A program made the translations under genes and the position numbers. Positions 32,129-43,322 of a stretch of DNA of 64,000 nt are shown piece after piece; position 1 is the first letter of the stretch; every line of letters starts with the position of its first letter. The stretch is from Areca catechu. Taxonomy: Eukaryota; Streptophyta; Magnoliopsida; Arecales; Arecaceae. Below the pieces are notes generated by a model. That model ran no database searches. It was not told the DNA's origin and saw only the letters and a list, made by a program, of their open reading frames with translations. The stretch covers positions 43,324,354-43,388,353 of the forward strand of contig CM038044.1 in assembly GCA_021397845.1 (NCBI GenBank). Direction: 5' to 3'.

Positions 32129-34024
32129 ATGGCTTATCCCATGAGTACATCCTTGGCTGAAGGCCGGTCAACAAATAGACCTCCATTATTCACAGGAACT
32201 AATTATTCCTATTGGAAAGCACGAATGAAAATTTACATTCAAGCTATAGATTTGCAATTGTGGAAGGTCATCTTAAAAGAGCGACACATTCCCACAATCA
32301 AAGTTGATGGCGTGGACATCCCTAAGCCTGAAGAGGACTGGGATGATCATGACATGAAGATGGGGGAATTGAATGCCAAAGCAATGAATTTATTATATTG
32401 TGCTTTGGATGCTAACGAGTTCAACCGAATTTCCACTTGCTCTTCAGCAAAGGAAATCTGGGACAAACTTGAAGTGACCCATGAGGGAACTTCCCAAGTG
32501 AAAACCTCAAAGATAAATCTTTTAGTTCATAATTATAAATTATTTAAAATGGAACCTTCTGAAATAATTTCTGCCATGTTCTCTAGATTTACAGATATTA
32601 TTAATGGTTCGAAGAGTCTTGGCAGGGTATACTCCAATGCAAATCTAGTTCAGAAGATACTTCGTTCTCTACCTGACAAGTGGGATCCCAAAGTGACTGC
32701 AATCTAGGAGGCCAAAGATCTCAATACACTTCTACTGGATGAACTACTGGGATCACTCATCACCCACGAGCTGATAATGCAGCACAGAACTGAAGACGAA
32801 TAGAAGTAAAAGAAAATAATAGCCTTCAGAGCTGCTTCCGAATCAAAGAGGAATGATGAAGAATCTGAAGAAGAAAGCACCTCCTTCAATGATGACCTAG
32901 AAGATGATGACATTGCTATGGTTGTGATGAGATTCAGAAAATTTATGGGAAGAAAGAAAGAAAGATACAACCAGAAATTACATAAGAAGGATTGTGGAAA
33001 AGAAAAAGAGAAGGACAGAGAGAAAGATAAAGAGATAGTCCCCATATGCTACGAATGCAAAAAGCCGGGGCACATACGTCTAGACTGTCCACTATTAAAG
33101 AAATCCTTCAGATAGAAGAAGAAAAAGAAAGCCATAGTTACTACATGGTCCGACAGTGAAGAATCATCTTCATCTAAAGAAGAAGAGAACACCAAGACTG
33201 CAAATCTATGTTTAATGGGTCTCAAAGATGAGGTAACATCCCCTAACAATTGCACTGAATTTACATTCGATGAATTAAATTCTACTTTTCATGATTTATT
33301 ATCTAAATTTAAGAAAGCTGGAGTAAAGATAAAATCATTGAAAAATATGAATGATTCTTTACTCAAACAAAAAGATGAAATTTTAGAAAAGAACCTTTTA
33401 TTGCAAAAAAAACTGCATGAGTTTTCTGAAAAATTTGAAAAGCTGAAAAATGAAAATCTTTTATGTGAGAAGAAAAACAGTGATTTACTTGCTGAAAATA
33501 ATGAACTAAAAAAGGAGGATACAAAAATCAAGCCTTTAGTTGAAAAACTCATTTTGTCTTAAAATAAGCTTGAGTTAATTTTAAAAGAACAACGAATTTC
33601 AGGAAATAAAGCTAGAATTGGTTTTAAAACTTCTTTTATGAATAGAATTTCAGCAACTACTTTTGTGAAATCTAAAATACCTGTTCAAAATGTTTTATCG
33701 AAAAAAGTTTTAGCCACACCAAAAACTGTTTTAACTTCAAAGTCATTATTATATATTCCAAAGAATTTGAGCCAAAATGTATACATTTCAAAAAGTTCAA
33801 AATATGCATCAAGTGCATCAACTTTTAGAACTACAAATTCTGTTTCTATCAAAAACTCTAAAGTTGTATGCTATGTTTGTAAAAGAATAGGACATAAAGC
33901 TTTTGAATGCAATGATACTAGAAATGTCCTTAAGAAAGTAAGAAAAATTTGGGTTCCCAAAGGAACCACCTCTACTGACCTGCAAGGACCCAAGGTAGCT
34001 TGGGTACCTAAAAGAATTCATTGA
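32129..34024 (+). pseudogene. Sire-2 gag (nearly intact)
   Basis: The start at 32129 (MAYPMSTSLAEGRSTNRPPL) is chosen because it aligns with the Sire-1 start; an ATG three bases earlier is also possible. The capsid domain is open to 32707. Stops then lie at about 32705, 32801, 32807, 33113 and 33560, and frame 33638-34024 closes the gene. Zinc knuckle 1 (33047-33088, CYECKKPGHIRLDC) and zinc knuckle 2 (33869-33910, CYVCKRIGHKAFEC) are both intact. A Lys/Glu-rich coiled-coil segment lies between them (33215-33560). The end AWVPKRIH and TGA (34022-34024) matches Sire-1. Confidence 0.93.
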
Positions 34025-34038
34025 CTGTTTTATAGGAA

Positions 34039-35660
34039 TGTCTTGCAGCCCAAAAATTGAAGAAAAGGTGATACTTAGACAGTGGCTGCTCAAGATATAT
34101 GACGGGTGACAAGGACCAGTTTATCATCCTTGAAATGAAAGAAGGAGGAATGGTCACCTTTGGAGATAATGGCAAAGGGAGAATAATCGGTATTGGTAAG
34201 ATCAAAATAACTTCCTTCACTTTTATTGAAAATATTTTGCTAGTAGACAAGTTGAAGCATAATCTCTTAAGTATAAGTCAATTGTGGGATAAAGGCTTCA
34301 AGGTTATCTTTGAATCTTCTATGTATATAGTAACTAACTCTTTATATTCTAGCAATAAGTTCATTGGACATAGACTTGAAAATATCTATGTGGTAGATCT
34401 TAATGATCTTGCCATGTCAAGTAGCCCTAGTCTAGTTGCAATGAATGCTAAGACCAAAGAGTCAAGCATACTATGGCATAGACGATTAGGTCATGCTATC
34501 ATGCATACTATTGCCAAATTAATCTCTAAAGATCTTGTTAGAGGCATGCCTAAGTTTAAAGTTGATTTAAATTATGTTTGTGATGCATGCCAAATGGGTA
34601 AACAAATTAGGGGGAGTTTTAAATTAAAGAATATAGTTTCTACAACAAGACCACTTGAATTACTTCACATGGATCTTTTTGGACCTACTAGGACTTCAAG
34701 CCTACGAGGTATGAAATATGCTCTTGTGATAGTAGATGATTTTTTGAGATTTACTTGGGCTTTGTTTATTGCTTCGAAAGATGAAACTTTTCATGTTTTC
34801 AAAAAATTTTATAAAAAGGTTTCAAATCAAAATAACTTGTCTTTGATTTCAACTAGAAGTGATCATGGAACTGAATTTAAAAATCAATTTTTTGAAGATT
34901 ATTATACTGAATTTGGCATTGATCACAACTTCTTCGCTCCTTGAACACCTCAACAAAATGGTGTTGTAGAGAGGAAAAATTGGACAGTGGAAGAAATGGC
35001 TCGCACAATGTTGTGTGAAGGCAATCTTCCAAAGTACTTTTAGGCAGAAGCGGTGAACACTGCATGTTATATTTTAAACCGCGTTTTGATCCAACCTATC
35101 TTAAAGAAAACCTCTTATGTGCTTTGGAATGATAGAAAACCCAATATTAGTTATTTTCATGTGTTTGGATGCAAATGCTTTGTGCATAACAATGGAAAAG
35201 ATAATTTAGAAAAATTTGATTCTAAAGCTGATGATGCAATTTTCCTAGGTTATTCATTACATAGCAAAGCATATCGGGTTTTTAATAAAAGGACGCTTAC
35301 TGTTGAGGAGTCAATCCATGTTGTATTTATTGAAACTAACCCTACACCTTCTAGACAAGAAGAGTACATAGATAATGATGCAGGTACATTGCAAAAAGGA
35401 ATGGATGACTTGAGCATTCAAGATAAAGACACTCAAGATGGAGAAGAAATGGTAAGTAAGGATCACACCATTCTATCGAGGGACTGGAGGTATGTTACAT
35501 CTCACCCTAAGGAATTAATTATAGGAGATCCTTCACATGGTGTTAGGATTAGGTCCACTCATAAGGATGCACATGATTACCTAGCCTTTGTATCACAAAT
35601 AGAACCCCATAGCTTAGAAGAAGCTGAGACTAACCCAAACTGGAGGATGGCAATGCATAA
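34039..35660 (+). pseudogene. Sire-2 pol: protease and integrase
   Basis: Pol begins in the -1 frame 14 bases after the gag TGA (CLAAQKLKKR, then a TGA in place of Trp, then YLDSGCSRYMTGD). The protease motif LDSG is intact. Frame 34099-34944 contains the GAG-pre-integrase (LWHRRLGHA) and the integrase core: first Asp at HMDLFGPTRTSS, second at SDHGTEFKNQ. A TGA at 34942 (AP-stop-TPQQNGVVERKN) is followed by the Glu. A TAG at 35041 replaces the Trp of YFWAEA. The integrase C-terminus (35053-35650) is open, including GYSLHSKAYRVFNKRT. Confidence 0.93.
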
Positions 35661-37124
35661 AGAATTAAACCAGTTTGAAAGGAATAAGGTATGGACACTT
35701 GTAGATAGACCTACTGACCATCAAATAATAAGAACCAAATGGATCTATAGGAATAAATTAGATGAGCAAGGAAACATTATAAGAAACAAAGCTAGATTAG
35801 TGGCTAAGGGGATATAATCAAGAAGAAGGTATTGATTTTGATGAAACTTATGCACCTGTAGTAAGACTAGAAGCTATTAGATTACTACTTGCATTTGCTT
35901 GCTACATAAATTTCAAACTTTTTCAAATGGATGTAAAAAGTGCATTTCTTAATGGTTTTATCTCTGAACAAGTTTTTGTGTTACAACCACCAGGTTTTGA
36001 AAATCACACTTTTTCAAACCATGTATTTAAATTAAATAAAGCATTGTATGGTTTGAAACAAGCACCTAGAGTCTGGTATAATAGACTTAGCACTTTCTTA
36101 ATTGAAAATGAATTTTCAAGAGGCAATGTAGACAAAACCTTATTTATCAAAAAGAAGAATAATGACATCTTAGTTGTACAAATATATGTTGATGATATCA
36201 TTTTTGGTGCAACTAACGAATCTCTACGTAAAGAATTTGCTAAGCTTATGCAGGGAGAATTTGAAATGAGCTTAATGGGCTAGCTGAACTACTTCCTTGG
36301 ACTTCAAGTAAAACAAAGGAAGGCATCTTCATCAACCAAGCCAAATACATCAAGGAAATTATCAAAAAGTTTGGTATGGAGAGTAGCAAATCAATGAGCA
36401 CACCCACGAGCCCAGCTTGCAGATTGGACAAAGATGAAAATGGATCCAATGTTGACCAAAAGCTATATAGAGTTATGATCGGATAATTATTATATTTGAC
36501 TACAAGTAGACCAGACATATTATATAGTGTATGTGTATGTGCTAGATTTCAATCATCATCAAAAGAAACACATATGCTTGCTATTAAAAGAATAATTAAA
36601 TACTTGAAAGGAACAAGTAATTTAGGAATTTGGTATTCTAAACATTCTACCCTGAATTTGATTGGATTCTCTGATGCTGATTATGCTGGTTATAAAATAG
36701 ATAGAAAAAGCACTAGCGGTACATGCCAATTTCTAGGGTTGAATTTAATTTCATGGCACTGCAAGAAGTAAAACTTCATAGCTTTGTCCACAGCTGAGGC
36801 TGAGTATATGGCTACTGGTAGTTGTTGTGCTCAAGTATTTTGGATTAAACAACAACTAGAAGACTTTGGTGTATCACAATCTAAAATTTCAATTAAATGT
36901 GATAACACAAGTGCTATCATTTGACAAAAAATCCAATTCAACACTCTAGAACCAAGCACATTGAAATTAGACATCATTTTATTAGAGATCATGGTTCAAA
37001 TGATAATATAGTGCTTGATTTTATTCCTACTGAAGATCAATTAGCTGACATATTTACTAAGCCACTTAATCAAGATAGATTTGAGCTAATTAGGAGTGAA
37101 TTAGGACTTTGCGATCCTTTCTAA
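35661..37124 (+). pseudogene. Sire-2 pol: reverse transcriptase and RNase H
   Basis: RT begins at MHKELNQFERNKVWTLVDRP. One extra G near 35812 shifts the frame within the AKGYNQEEG segment, and the protein continues at 35815 (EEGIDFDETYAP). Motifs FQMDVKSAFLNGF (35920), LYGLKQAPRVWYNRL (36050) and the catalytic YVDD (36185-36196) are intact. A TAG lies near 36282, a frameshift near 36310 and stops at 36486 and 36769. RNase H keeps GFSDADYAG, STAEAEYMATG and CDNTSAI. A frameshift follows at about 36920, and the frame 36921-37124 ends SELGLCDPF. Confidence 0.93.
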
Positions 37125-37609
37125 ATTCTCTAACCTAATTCCTTCAAATTTAAGGATACATTATCTAGAGAACCTCTTGATTTCATTCTATATCATTGAG
37201 CCTAAACTTTCATTGAAATTCTCTTCAAAATCTTTCTAATTTATGATCAAATTTTCCAAAACTCCAATTTCTCTGTTGGAGTCGACTGGTCCTTAAAACG
37301 AGTTGACTAGATTTTCTGAGAGTTTTGAGCGAGTTCTTGCCTAGCTGGTTCGAGCATTTTCAAGTCGACTAGATTCTCTGATTGTTTTAGGAGAGCTCTG
37401 GCCGAGCCGACTTGAGCCTTTTTAGGGCTATTCGAGTCGACTGGAATTTCATGCCTAAGTGTTTTGCCTTGGGTTATAAACCCTTCTCCGAGCCATTTAA
37501 CCTCTATTTTGTCTTCTCTAACGGTTCGTTCCTCTCCTAATCGTGCTCCAAAGACTTCTATCTCCCTTCCAAGCACTCCAATCTCTCAATTTTCCATCTT
37601 TCCTAGCAA
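37125..37609. promoter_or_regulatory. Sire-2 pol-env spacer with GTCGACTGG palindromes
   Basis: This non-coding spacer carries five LTR-type motifs: GGAGTCGACTGG (37278-37289), gagttgactag (37309), aagtcgactag (37362), gagccgacttg (37404) and CGAGTCGACTGG (37433-37444). They match the Sire-2 LTR version of the palindrome, not the Sire-1 version. The location, between the pol stop and the env-like ATG, is the same as in Sire-1. Confidence 0.6.
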
Positions 37610-39477
37610 ATGGCATCCAAGCATGCAACCGGTAAATGCTCCATTAGGGCTGCTCCATCTGTTGAAAAGGAAAGAAGGTCAAAAAGGCGTCAATAAGAGC
37701 CAAGTAGCACCGTTCACAATGAAAAACTTATAGAAGCTGCAAGGGATGCTCCAACCATTCCTTGTCAAGTGCCTTCGATGTCTACAAGATCGGTAACCTC
37801 TGGCCGATGCATTAACTTTGAATTTATCAAGGAGATTGGGTTGAAAATAGGAGATTTGATTGAAGATCAAGGATGGAGGAAGTTTTGTTCTTTGAATGAA
37901 AAGACTTATCCCTCTCTTGTTAGAAGTTTTTATGAAAATCTGAGATTGGGAACAAATCATGTTGAGTCCACTGTTAAAGGAAAGAGGATTATTGTCAATG
38001 AAGAATTTCTACATGGTTTACTAGACTTACCTTCAGGGGGAGTGAAATTTCTAGTGATTGACAATAGAAAAAAGACTCTAAGAACAATCTTGAACAAAGA
38101 AGATGTTAGTGGAATTGGAACAGTGTTTGCTAACACCCTATCTTTAGAAATAAGATTGCTACACAATTTTATTTGTAGAATATTCTTGCAAAGAACAGGA
38201 AGATTTGATTGGATGAGTGAAAGAGACTTATGCCTTATGGAACACATTATAGAGAAAACTCCTGTAAATCTATCCTACATTATAATTATGCAAATGAAGG
38301 AGACAGTTAGAAAGGCCAAGTCATGTCTACCCTGTGGAATGATGCTTACCCTACTGTTTAAATCTCAAAGAGTGAGTTTGGAGGGTGAAGATGGAGTAGA
38401 ACTGCACCATACAGATGTCTACACTTCCAAATCTCTAGAGAGGATGGGGTACTTCCAAGTTGAAGGAGTATGGAGGAAGAAAGGTACAAATGTCAGGGCT
38501 ATAGGCAGCTCAAGTAGTGAAGAGGAAGAAGAAGAAGAGAATGTAGAAACAACTGAAACCTCTTCTGCACCTCTACCTGAGCTTGAGTCTCAAATTTTTG
38601 AGCATGCTGCTACTGTTGTGGAGACTAGAGTACCTTCTCCTATTTTTGATTTGTCTGTAGCTGAGTTTGATTTGCTTGCACCCAAGTTTGATTTGCCTAT
38701 AACTGATATTCCTCTGCCTGACTACCCTCCTGCAGCATCACAACCTCCAATCATTCAAAGTCAGATTGAAGAACAAATGAGAAGCTTGACTGATACACTG
38801 ACAAGTACAATTACTTCTCTATTTAGTGATCTAAAAAAGTCAGTGGATAGCAGATTGGATAGATTGGAAGAACATATTTCAAATCTACAAGGAAAGGTTG
38901 AAGCAATAGAAGCTTCAAGATATGCTCCTCAGATAGAACTTCAACCAATCCTAAATTATATCTCTTCTAGTTCTAAAGCAATATTGAAGTCTGTGGATGC
39001 AATAATGAATGAATACAGAACTAAGTTGAGTGAGGTCAGATGCAAAATGGGGACTGTTGCAGAAACAAGAAGTATGGCAGATGACTACACTCATGGCAAT
39101 GGGATCATCAGGTCAAAGCTTGGAAGACTTAGAGGATCAGCCAAAGCATTTGCGAATATCTAAGCCTCTGAGCTTATATCAATGCAAAAAGAAATCGGTG
39201 AGATGAAGGAGGCAGTGAACAAAGTACCAACAAGCCTCAAGGATATGAAGCAACAACTTGGAGCAATCTGAATGGAGATGGTGTCTATCTGTGGCACTGT
39301 TAGATCCTTGGAGGTCACTGCTAGGACCAGACCCTTGTATGATCCACCTCCTATTTCCACTAGGGCTCCTAGTACTTCTCATCATCCTAAGGCACCTCCT
39401 CCTCATGCATCCTCTAGCAGACATCCTAGACCTACTTCTTAGCATGGTGCCAATGTACCTAAGGATGACTCTGAGTA
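37610..39477 (+). pseudogene. Sire-2 env-like ORF (nearly intact)
   Basis: The ATG at 37610 (MASKHATGKCSIRAAPSVEK) is in frame with the 464-codon open stretch 37769-39163, the longest in the window. Only a TAA at about 37694 separates them. Residues 60-260 form the conserved globular region (CINFEFIKEIGLKIGDLIED, then TGRFDWMSERDLCLMEHIIE and TDVYTSKSLERMGYFQVEGV), matching Sire-1. An acidic Ser/Glu run follows (38510-38545), then a Pro-rich linker and a predicted coiled coil (IEEQMRSLTDTLTSTITSLF and on, 38765-38930). The frame continues past TAA 39161, TGA 39269 and TAG 39440 to SE-stop at 39475. The domain is of the putative plant transposon protein type. I see no convincing signal peptide or membrane span, so an envelope role is only by position. 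Confidence 0.88.
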
Positions 39478-40264
39478 GATATTTAGTAGTTTCAGTACTT
39501 TTTGGAAGCTTTTTGAAACTTATGTAATGGTTGATGTACTGAATTTTTTGATAGAAATGAAATGAACATCTTTTTGGTCACTATTTAATGTGTGTACTTA
39601 TGTTATCCTATTTACACTCTCTATTTTCTTAAATAGAATTCTCTCTCTAAGTTGAGAAAGTGAAATTATCTCAAATAAATCTTGATACTTTTTCAATCTA
39701 TTTAAAAATCTGAGCTTAACTGTTTAATCTTTTTGATTTGATGACAAAAAGGGGGAGAACCATAGAGTGCATGAAAAAAGAAACTTAATGAATTGATGAA
39801 TCGAGATAGAACTGCGAAAGTAAATTAGACAGGGGGAGCTTAATTATTTTTGAATGATTTTTGCATACTTTTATGTTGAAATGTTCAAATGAATGATAAA
39901 GGGGGAGAAATTTAGAGAAATTTCATATTGTGTAGAAATTTTATAAAATGGGGGAGATATACATGTTTAATTTACATGTTTAATTTGCTTCAATGGTTAC
40001 TATGATGCTCTCTACTTATTACATCTATCTGTCATTACTTAATGCTACTTGATACATACAAGCAATCATTCTCTGATACTTATAGTTTATAAATTTGACC
40101 TTGTGTATAACTGTATAGCATATATTGATACACATTTGAGAATACATTTAATATTATGATTTGTCAAACAAGTATAAATGTTTACTATGATATACATCCA
40201 AACTTGTGAATAGAATAAATTCTTTTCATGCCCAGCATTTTGTCATCATCAAAAACGGGGAGAT
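39478..40264 (+). promoter_or_regulatory. Sire-2 3' untranslated region with five polypurine tracts
   Basis: Tracts of the AAAGGGGGAG type occur at 39746-39757, 39830-39839, 39897-39908, 39946-39957 and 40251-40264. The last abuts the 3' LTR and is the functional plus-strand primer position. No gene is seen. Confidence 0.8.
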
Positions 40265-41610
40265 TGTTGACCCCTAAAGTGATTTTGATGATAACAAAAT
40301 ATTATCTAACAACTCTTCAAATGATTGACAAGTTTTTGTAGGACAACTACATTGACACACTTTTTAAATCATACAATCTTTATTGCTTTGTGTTGAGTTG
40401 TAAAGTGTTTAGAATCTTGTAAAGAAGAACCCTACAAAAATTTCCTACTTAAATCAAGATAAAGGGTTACTTCTAGTAGTTTTCAAGCTTCAAGTTTTCT
40501 TGATTTTATTGTAAGAAGACCTTGAAGAAGTATTCAAGGCTTGGCATAAGAGTTCTGGAGAATTGAATTTGATCTGGCTGAAGAACCACTCTCGAGCTAA
40601 CTGGATGGAGGAACCAGCCGACTTTGGCACTGGCACTAGAAAGAAGTTCTCTGGCATACAGATCCAACCGACTGGCACCAAGGCCCAGCCGACTCATCCA
40701 GGACTTGGTTAAGAATGCTCTGGGAGCCTTTGAGATCCGAGCCGACTAGAGTTCAGCCTAGCCAACTCATCCAGAGTGAACCTTTTTCTCAACTGTGGAA
40801 CCCAGCCGACTGGCATTCAGCCCAGCCGACTCGAACTTGATTCGAGCTGACTCGAAGATTGTCCGAGCCGACTGGAATGATCGGGTCACCTCCAATGGCT
40901 AGTTCTAGTTTTCACATTTTGAATTCCAAAAGTGCTCCAACGGTAACCTATCACCTCCCAACGGTCTACAACATTCAAAATCAAGGGAAGGTAGTTGAAG
41001 TGTCTATAAATAAGGTATGAGAACATCTTTGGAGAGACTAATGAGTTAATGAACAGTTATTGAATATTTATTGAAGAAAGAAGTGAGAGCACTTGAGCTT
41101 TGAAGTCAGCCTTCAAGCCTTCACCAACTCTTACCAGAAGCTTGAAGCATCTTTTGAGGAAAGCAAGGAAGCCATTGAAGTGCATTGAAGAGCATTCAAT
41201 TGAGCATCACTCGAGCTGTATTGGCAACCACCAGAAAATAGAGTTTGTCATTTTTGTTTCTTCTTTATTCTATTCTTAGAATATTTGGGTTATTGGTGAG
41301 CCTGGTTGTAAAATCCAAATAGGTTTCTTTGGTGAGCCTTTTTCAAAACCAAAGTGTAGAGGTTCTAGGTGAGCCTGTAAAAACCTAGTGTGGGTTTCTT
41401 TGGTGAGCCCGGTTCAAAAACCAAAGTGTAGAGGTTGGGATTGTGAGCCTGTAAAACAATCCGACTGTATTCTGATTTGGGGGATATAGTGGAAATCCCG
41501 AGTGGTGAACTTGGGTAGTGGGCATAGGAGCTGGATTTCTCCGAACGACTATAAACCTGCCTTGTTTGTGTTGTACTTGATTTACTTTTTAGCTTCTGCA
41601 TTTATTCTCT
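40265..41610 (+). repeat. Sire-2 3' LTR, truncated at the chimeric junction
   Basis: It starts TGTTGACCCCTAAAG and follows the 5' LTR base by base with scattered, mostly CpG-type changes (ccgactgg to ccaactgg and similar). The match ends in tttattctct at 41610. The next bases of the 5' LTR (gattaacacagcacc) are absent. Confidence 0.92.
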
Positions 41611-42219
41611 TATTTTAGCTATCCAAAAGTGTCTTTGAGAAGATTCCAAAGAGAAGACAAGATAAGCAATCTTCAAGAGCTTCAAAGCTTTCATATTCTA
41701 CTCTAGAAGAGAGTTTGATTGTGCTTTTATTCTTGTATCTTTAACTTCATTCTTTGCTAACCTAGCTTTCAAGGATTTTTGAAAGTCGGTTGTTAAGGTT
41801 GTTGGTGAGCCAAAGGTATAAAACCAACTAGGGTTTAACTTGTAAGCCCAAAGACAGAACTTGTAAAGGTTGTTGGTGAGCCTAGGTGACAAAACCAACT
41901 TGGGTTTTGACTTGTGAGCCTTGGAAAACAAGTCGGCTGTAATCTTGAAGAGATTATAGTGAAAATTTCCAAGGAAGGCTTAGGGAGAGGATGTAAGTGC
42001 TTGGATTGCACCAAACTATTATAAAACCTTGTGTTTGTGTGTGATTGCTCTCTCTACTATTTGCTCTTTATTACTTATCTTTAATTTGCTATTATCCACT
42101 GTATATTCATTTTGAGTTTAATCACTTTCCTTCACAAACACTCAAGACCAACACATAGTTGTTTAAATTTTCAAAAGATCCAATTCACCCCTTCTCTTGG
42201 GCTTCATTTTTTGGCAACA
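41611..42219 (+). repeat. Sire-3 LTR 3' fragment
   Basis: This does not match the Sire-2 LTR but has a Sirevirus LTR tail: repeated ggtgagcc phrases (41812 and 41874) and an ending attcaccccttctcttggg...GGCAACA like Sire-1 and Sire-2. It is followed directly by gypsy LTR sequence, as expected if an element had inserted there. The rest of this element is missing. Confidence 0.8.
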
Positions 42220-42419
42220 ATTTCTTAATCACCAAATCCTGATTATTTTAGTTGCTTTGTTAGATCTACATATGCGAGCATAACTAGTTGACTAGTTACC
42301 TTAATTGCATACTTTGAGTCTCTAAAAATCCAAAATTATAAAAAAAATTTAATTTCAATTTTTTACTATTAATTAGGTTAATAATCAGTAGATTAGGTTA
42401 TCATAATTATCCCGCATCA
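42220..42419 (+). repeat. Gypsy-1 5' LTR remnant
   Basis: These 200 bases match the last 201 bases of the 3' LTR (47203-47403), starting atttcttaatcacc and ending CCCGCATCA. The left part was removed at the Sire-3 boundary. Confidence 0.9.
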
Positions 42420-42423
42420 GTTT

Positions 42424-42435
42424 TGGTATCAGAGC
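42424..42435 (+). other. Gypsy-1 primer binding site (tRNA-iMet)
   Basis: A perfect TGGTATCAGAGC lies four bases after the LTR end, the same spacing as in Gypsy-N. Confidence 0.93.
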
Positions 42436-43322
42436 GAAGGTTAAACTAAGGTTTAACTTCTAGTTCTAAATTTTTTGTATACCTAGAACTATGCTAAAAT
42501 TAAACTGCATAAAAATCATCTTAAAAAATACAAAAAAAATAGAAATAATTTTTTGTTAATCCTCTATTAATCTCAAAAAAAATTAGATAATTTTTTTTTT
42601 TTATTTGCTATTTTTTGGTGGAAGGAAATCACACCTCCTGAGTGGGTATATGCAAGTATACTGTCACGACCCATGGGAGCAATGAGCTACGACTGTATGT
42701 GATATCCTGAGATCGGATCAAATCTAAAATTTAATTTTGAGAAAAAAAAAGTTAATTTATTTTTTACTATTTAAAATTATTTTATTTCTTTATTGCATAT
42801 TAGGGTTTCATCTTGTGTGTGCATCATCAAGTAACCGAATCTTAAAGGCACTTGAGCATCTCAAATCAGGGCAGGATCTCATCACCTGTCCTGGGCCCAC
42901 AACAACCTTCTTTGCATCCGAGTCCAACCTAATTAAAATCAATTAGACTTAATTTGCTCTAGTAAGCTAGGGATACCAACAAGTCAGGTTTCAAGTATTG
43001 TGTGAAAGCTAGTGCACCCAATCCTTTGATTATTAGTTGAATATGGTGTCTAAGGCTAGAGGTCCAGAGGAAAACACCTTAAGTGGACTCGTGGTTTTTA
43101 ATTAGGACCCTATGAAAGCAAGGGAGCCTCCCACGACCCCACCTCTTACCTGGCCAGTGGATATGGTAATTACTGAATTGGCTGTAATTTGAGCTGACCC
43201 ATTCTACTTGAGCTTTAGGTCTAGGAAACCTTAGTTCAAATTTTTGTGTGTTTGCATTGCATGGCTACTAGATTAGGAGCCCAATACCAGTAGTTCGAAC
43301 CCAAACCTAACCTTGTTTGACC
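42436..43322 (+). other. Gypsy-1 untranslated leader
   Basis: This AT-rich stretch contains no recognised gene; ORF 42737-42946 has no domain. The gag ATG follows at 43323. Confidence 0.65.

Larger units (their letters stand above)
30617..41610 (+). mobile_element. Sire-2, Sirevirus-type Ty1/copia element with env-like gene
   Basis: It runs from the 5' LTR start TGTTGACTCC, inside Copia-2 RNase H (flank cacct, 30612-30616), through gag, pol, env-like and several polypurine tracts to a 3' LTR start at 40265. The 3' LTR can be matched to the 5' LTR only up to about 41610; beyond that the sequence belongs to a different Sirevirus LTR. No matching right-hand target duplication exists. It is the best-preserved element in the window, though every ORF has at least one stop or frameshift. 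Confidence 0.92.

Noticed and set aside
37610..39477. True retroviral envelope glycoprotein
   Set aside because: No clear signal peptide, transmembrane helix or cleavage site is visible; only the position after pol supports the name, so it is called env-like.
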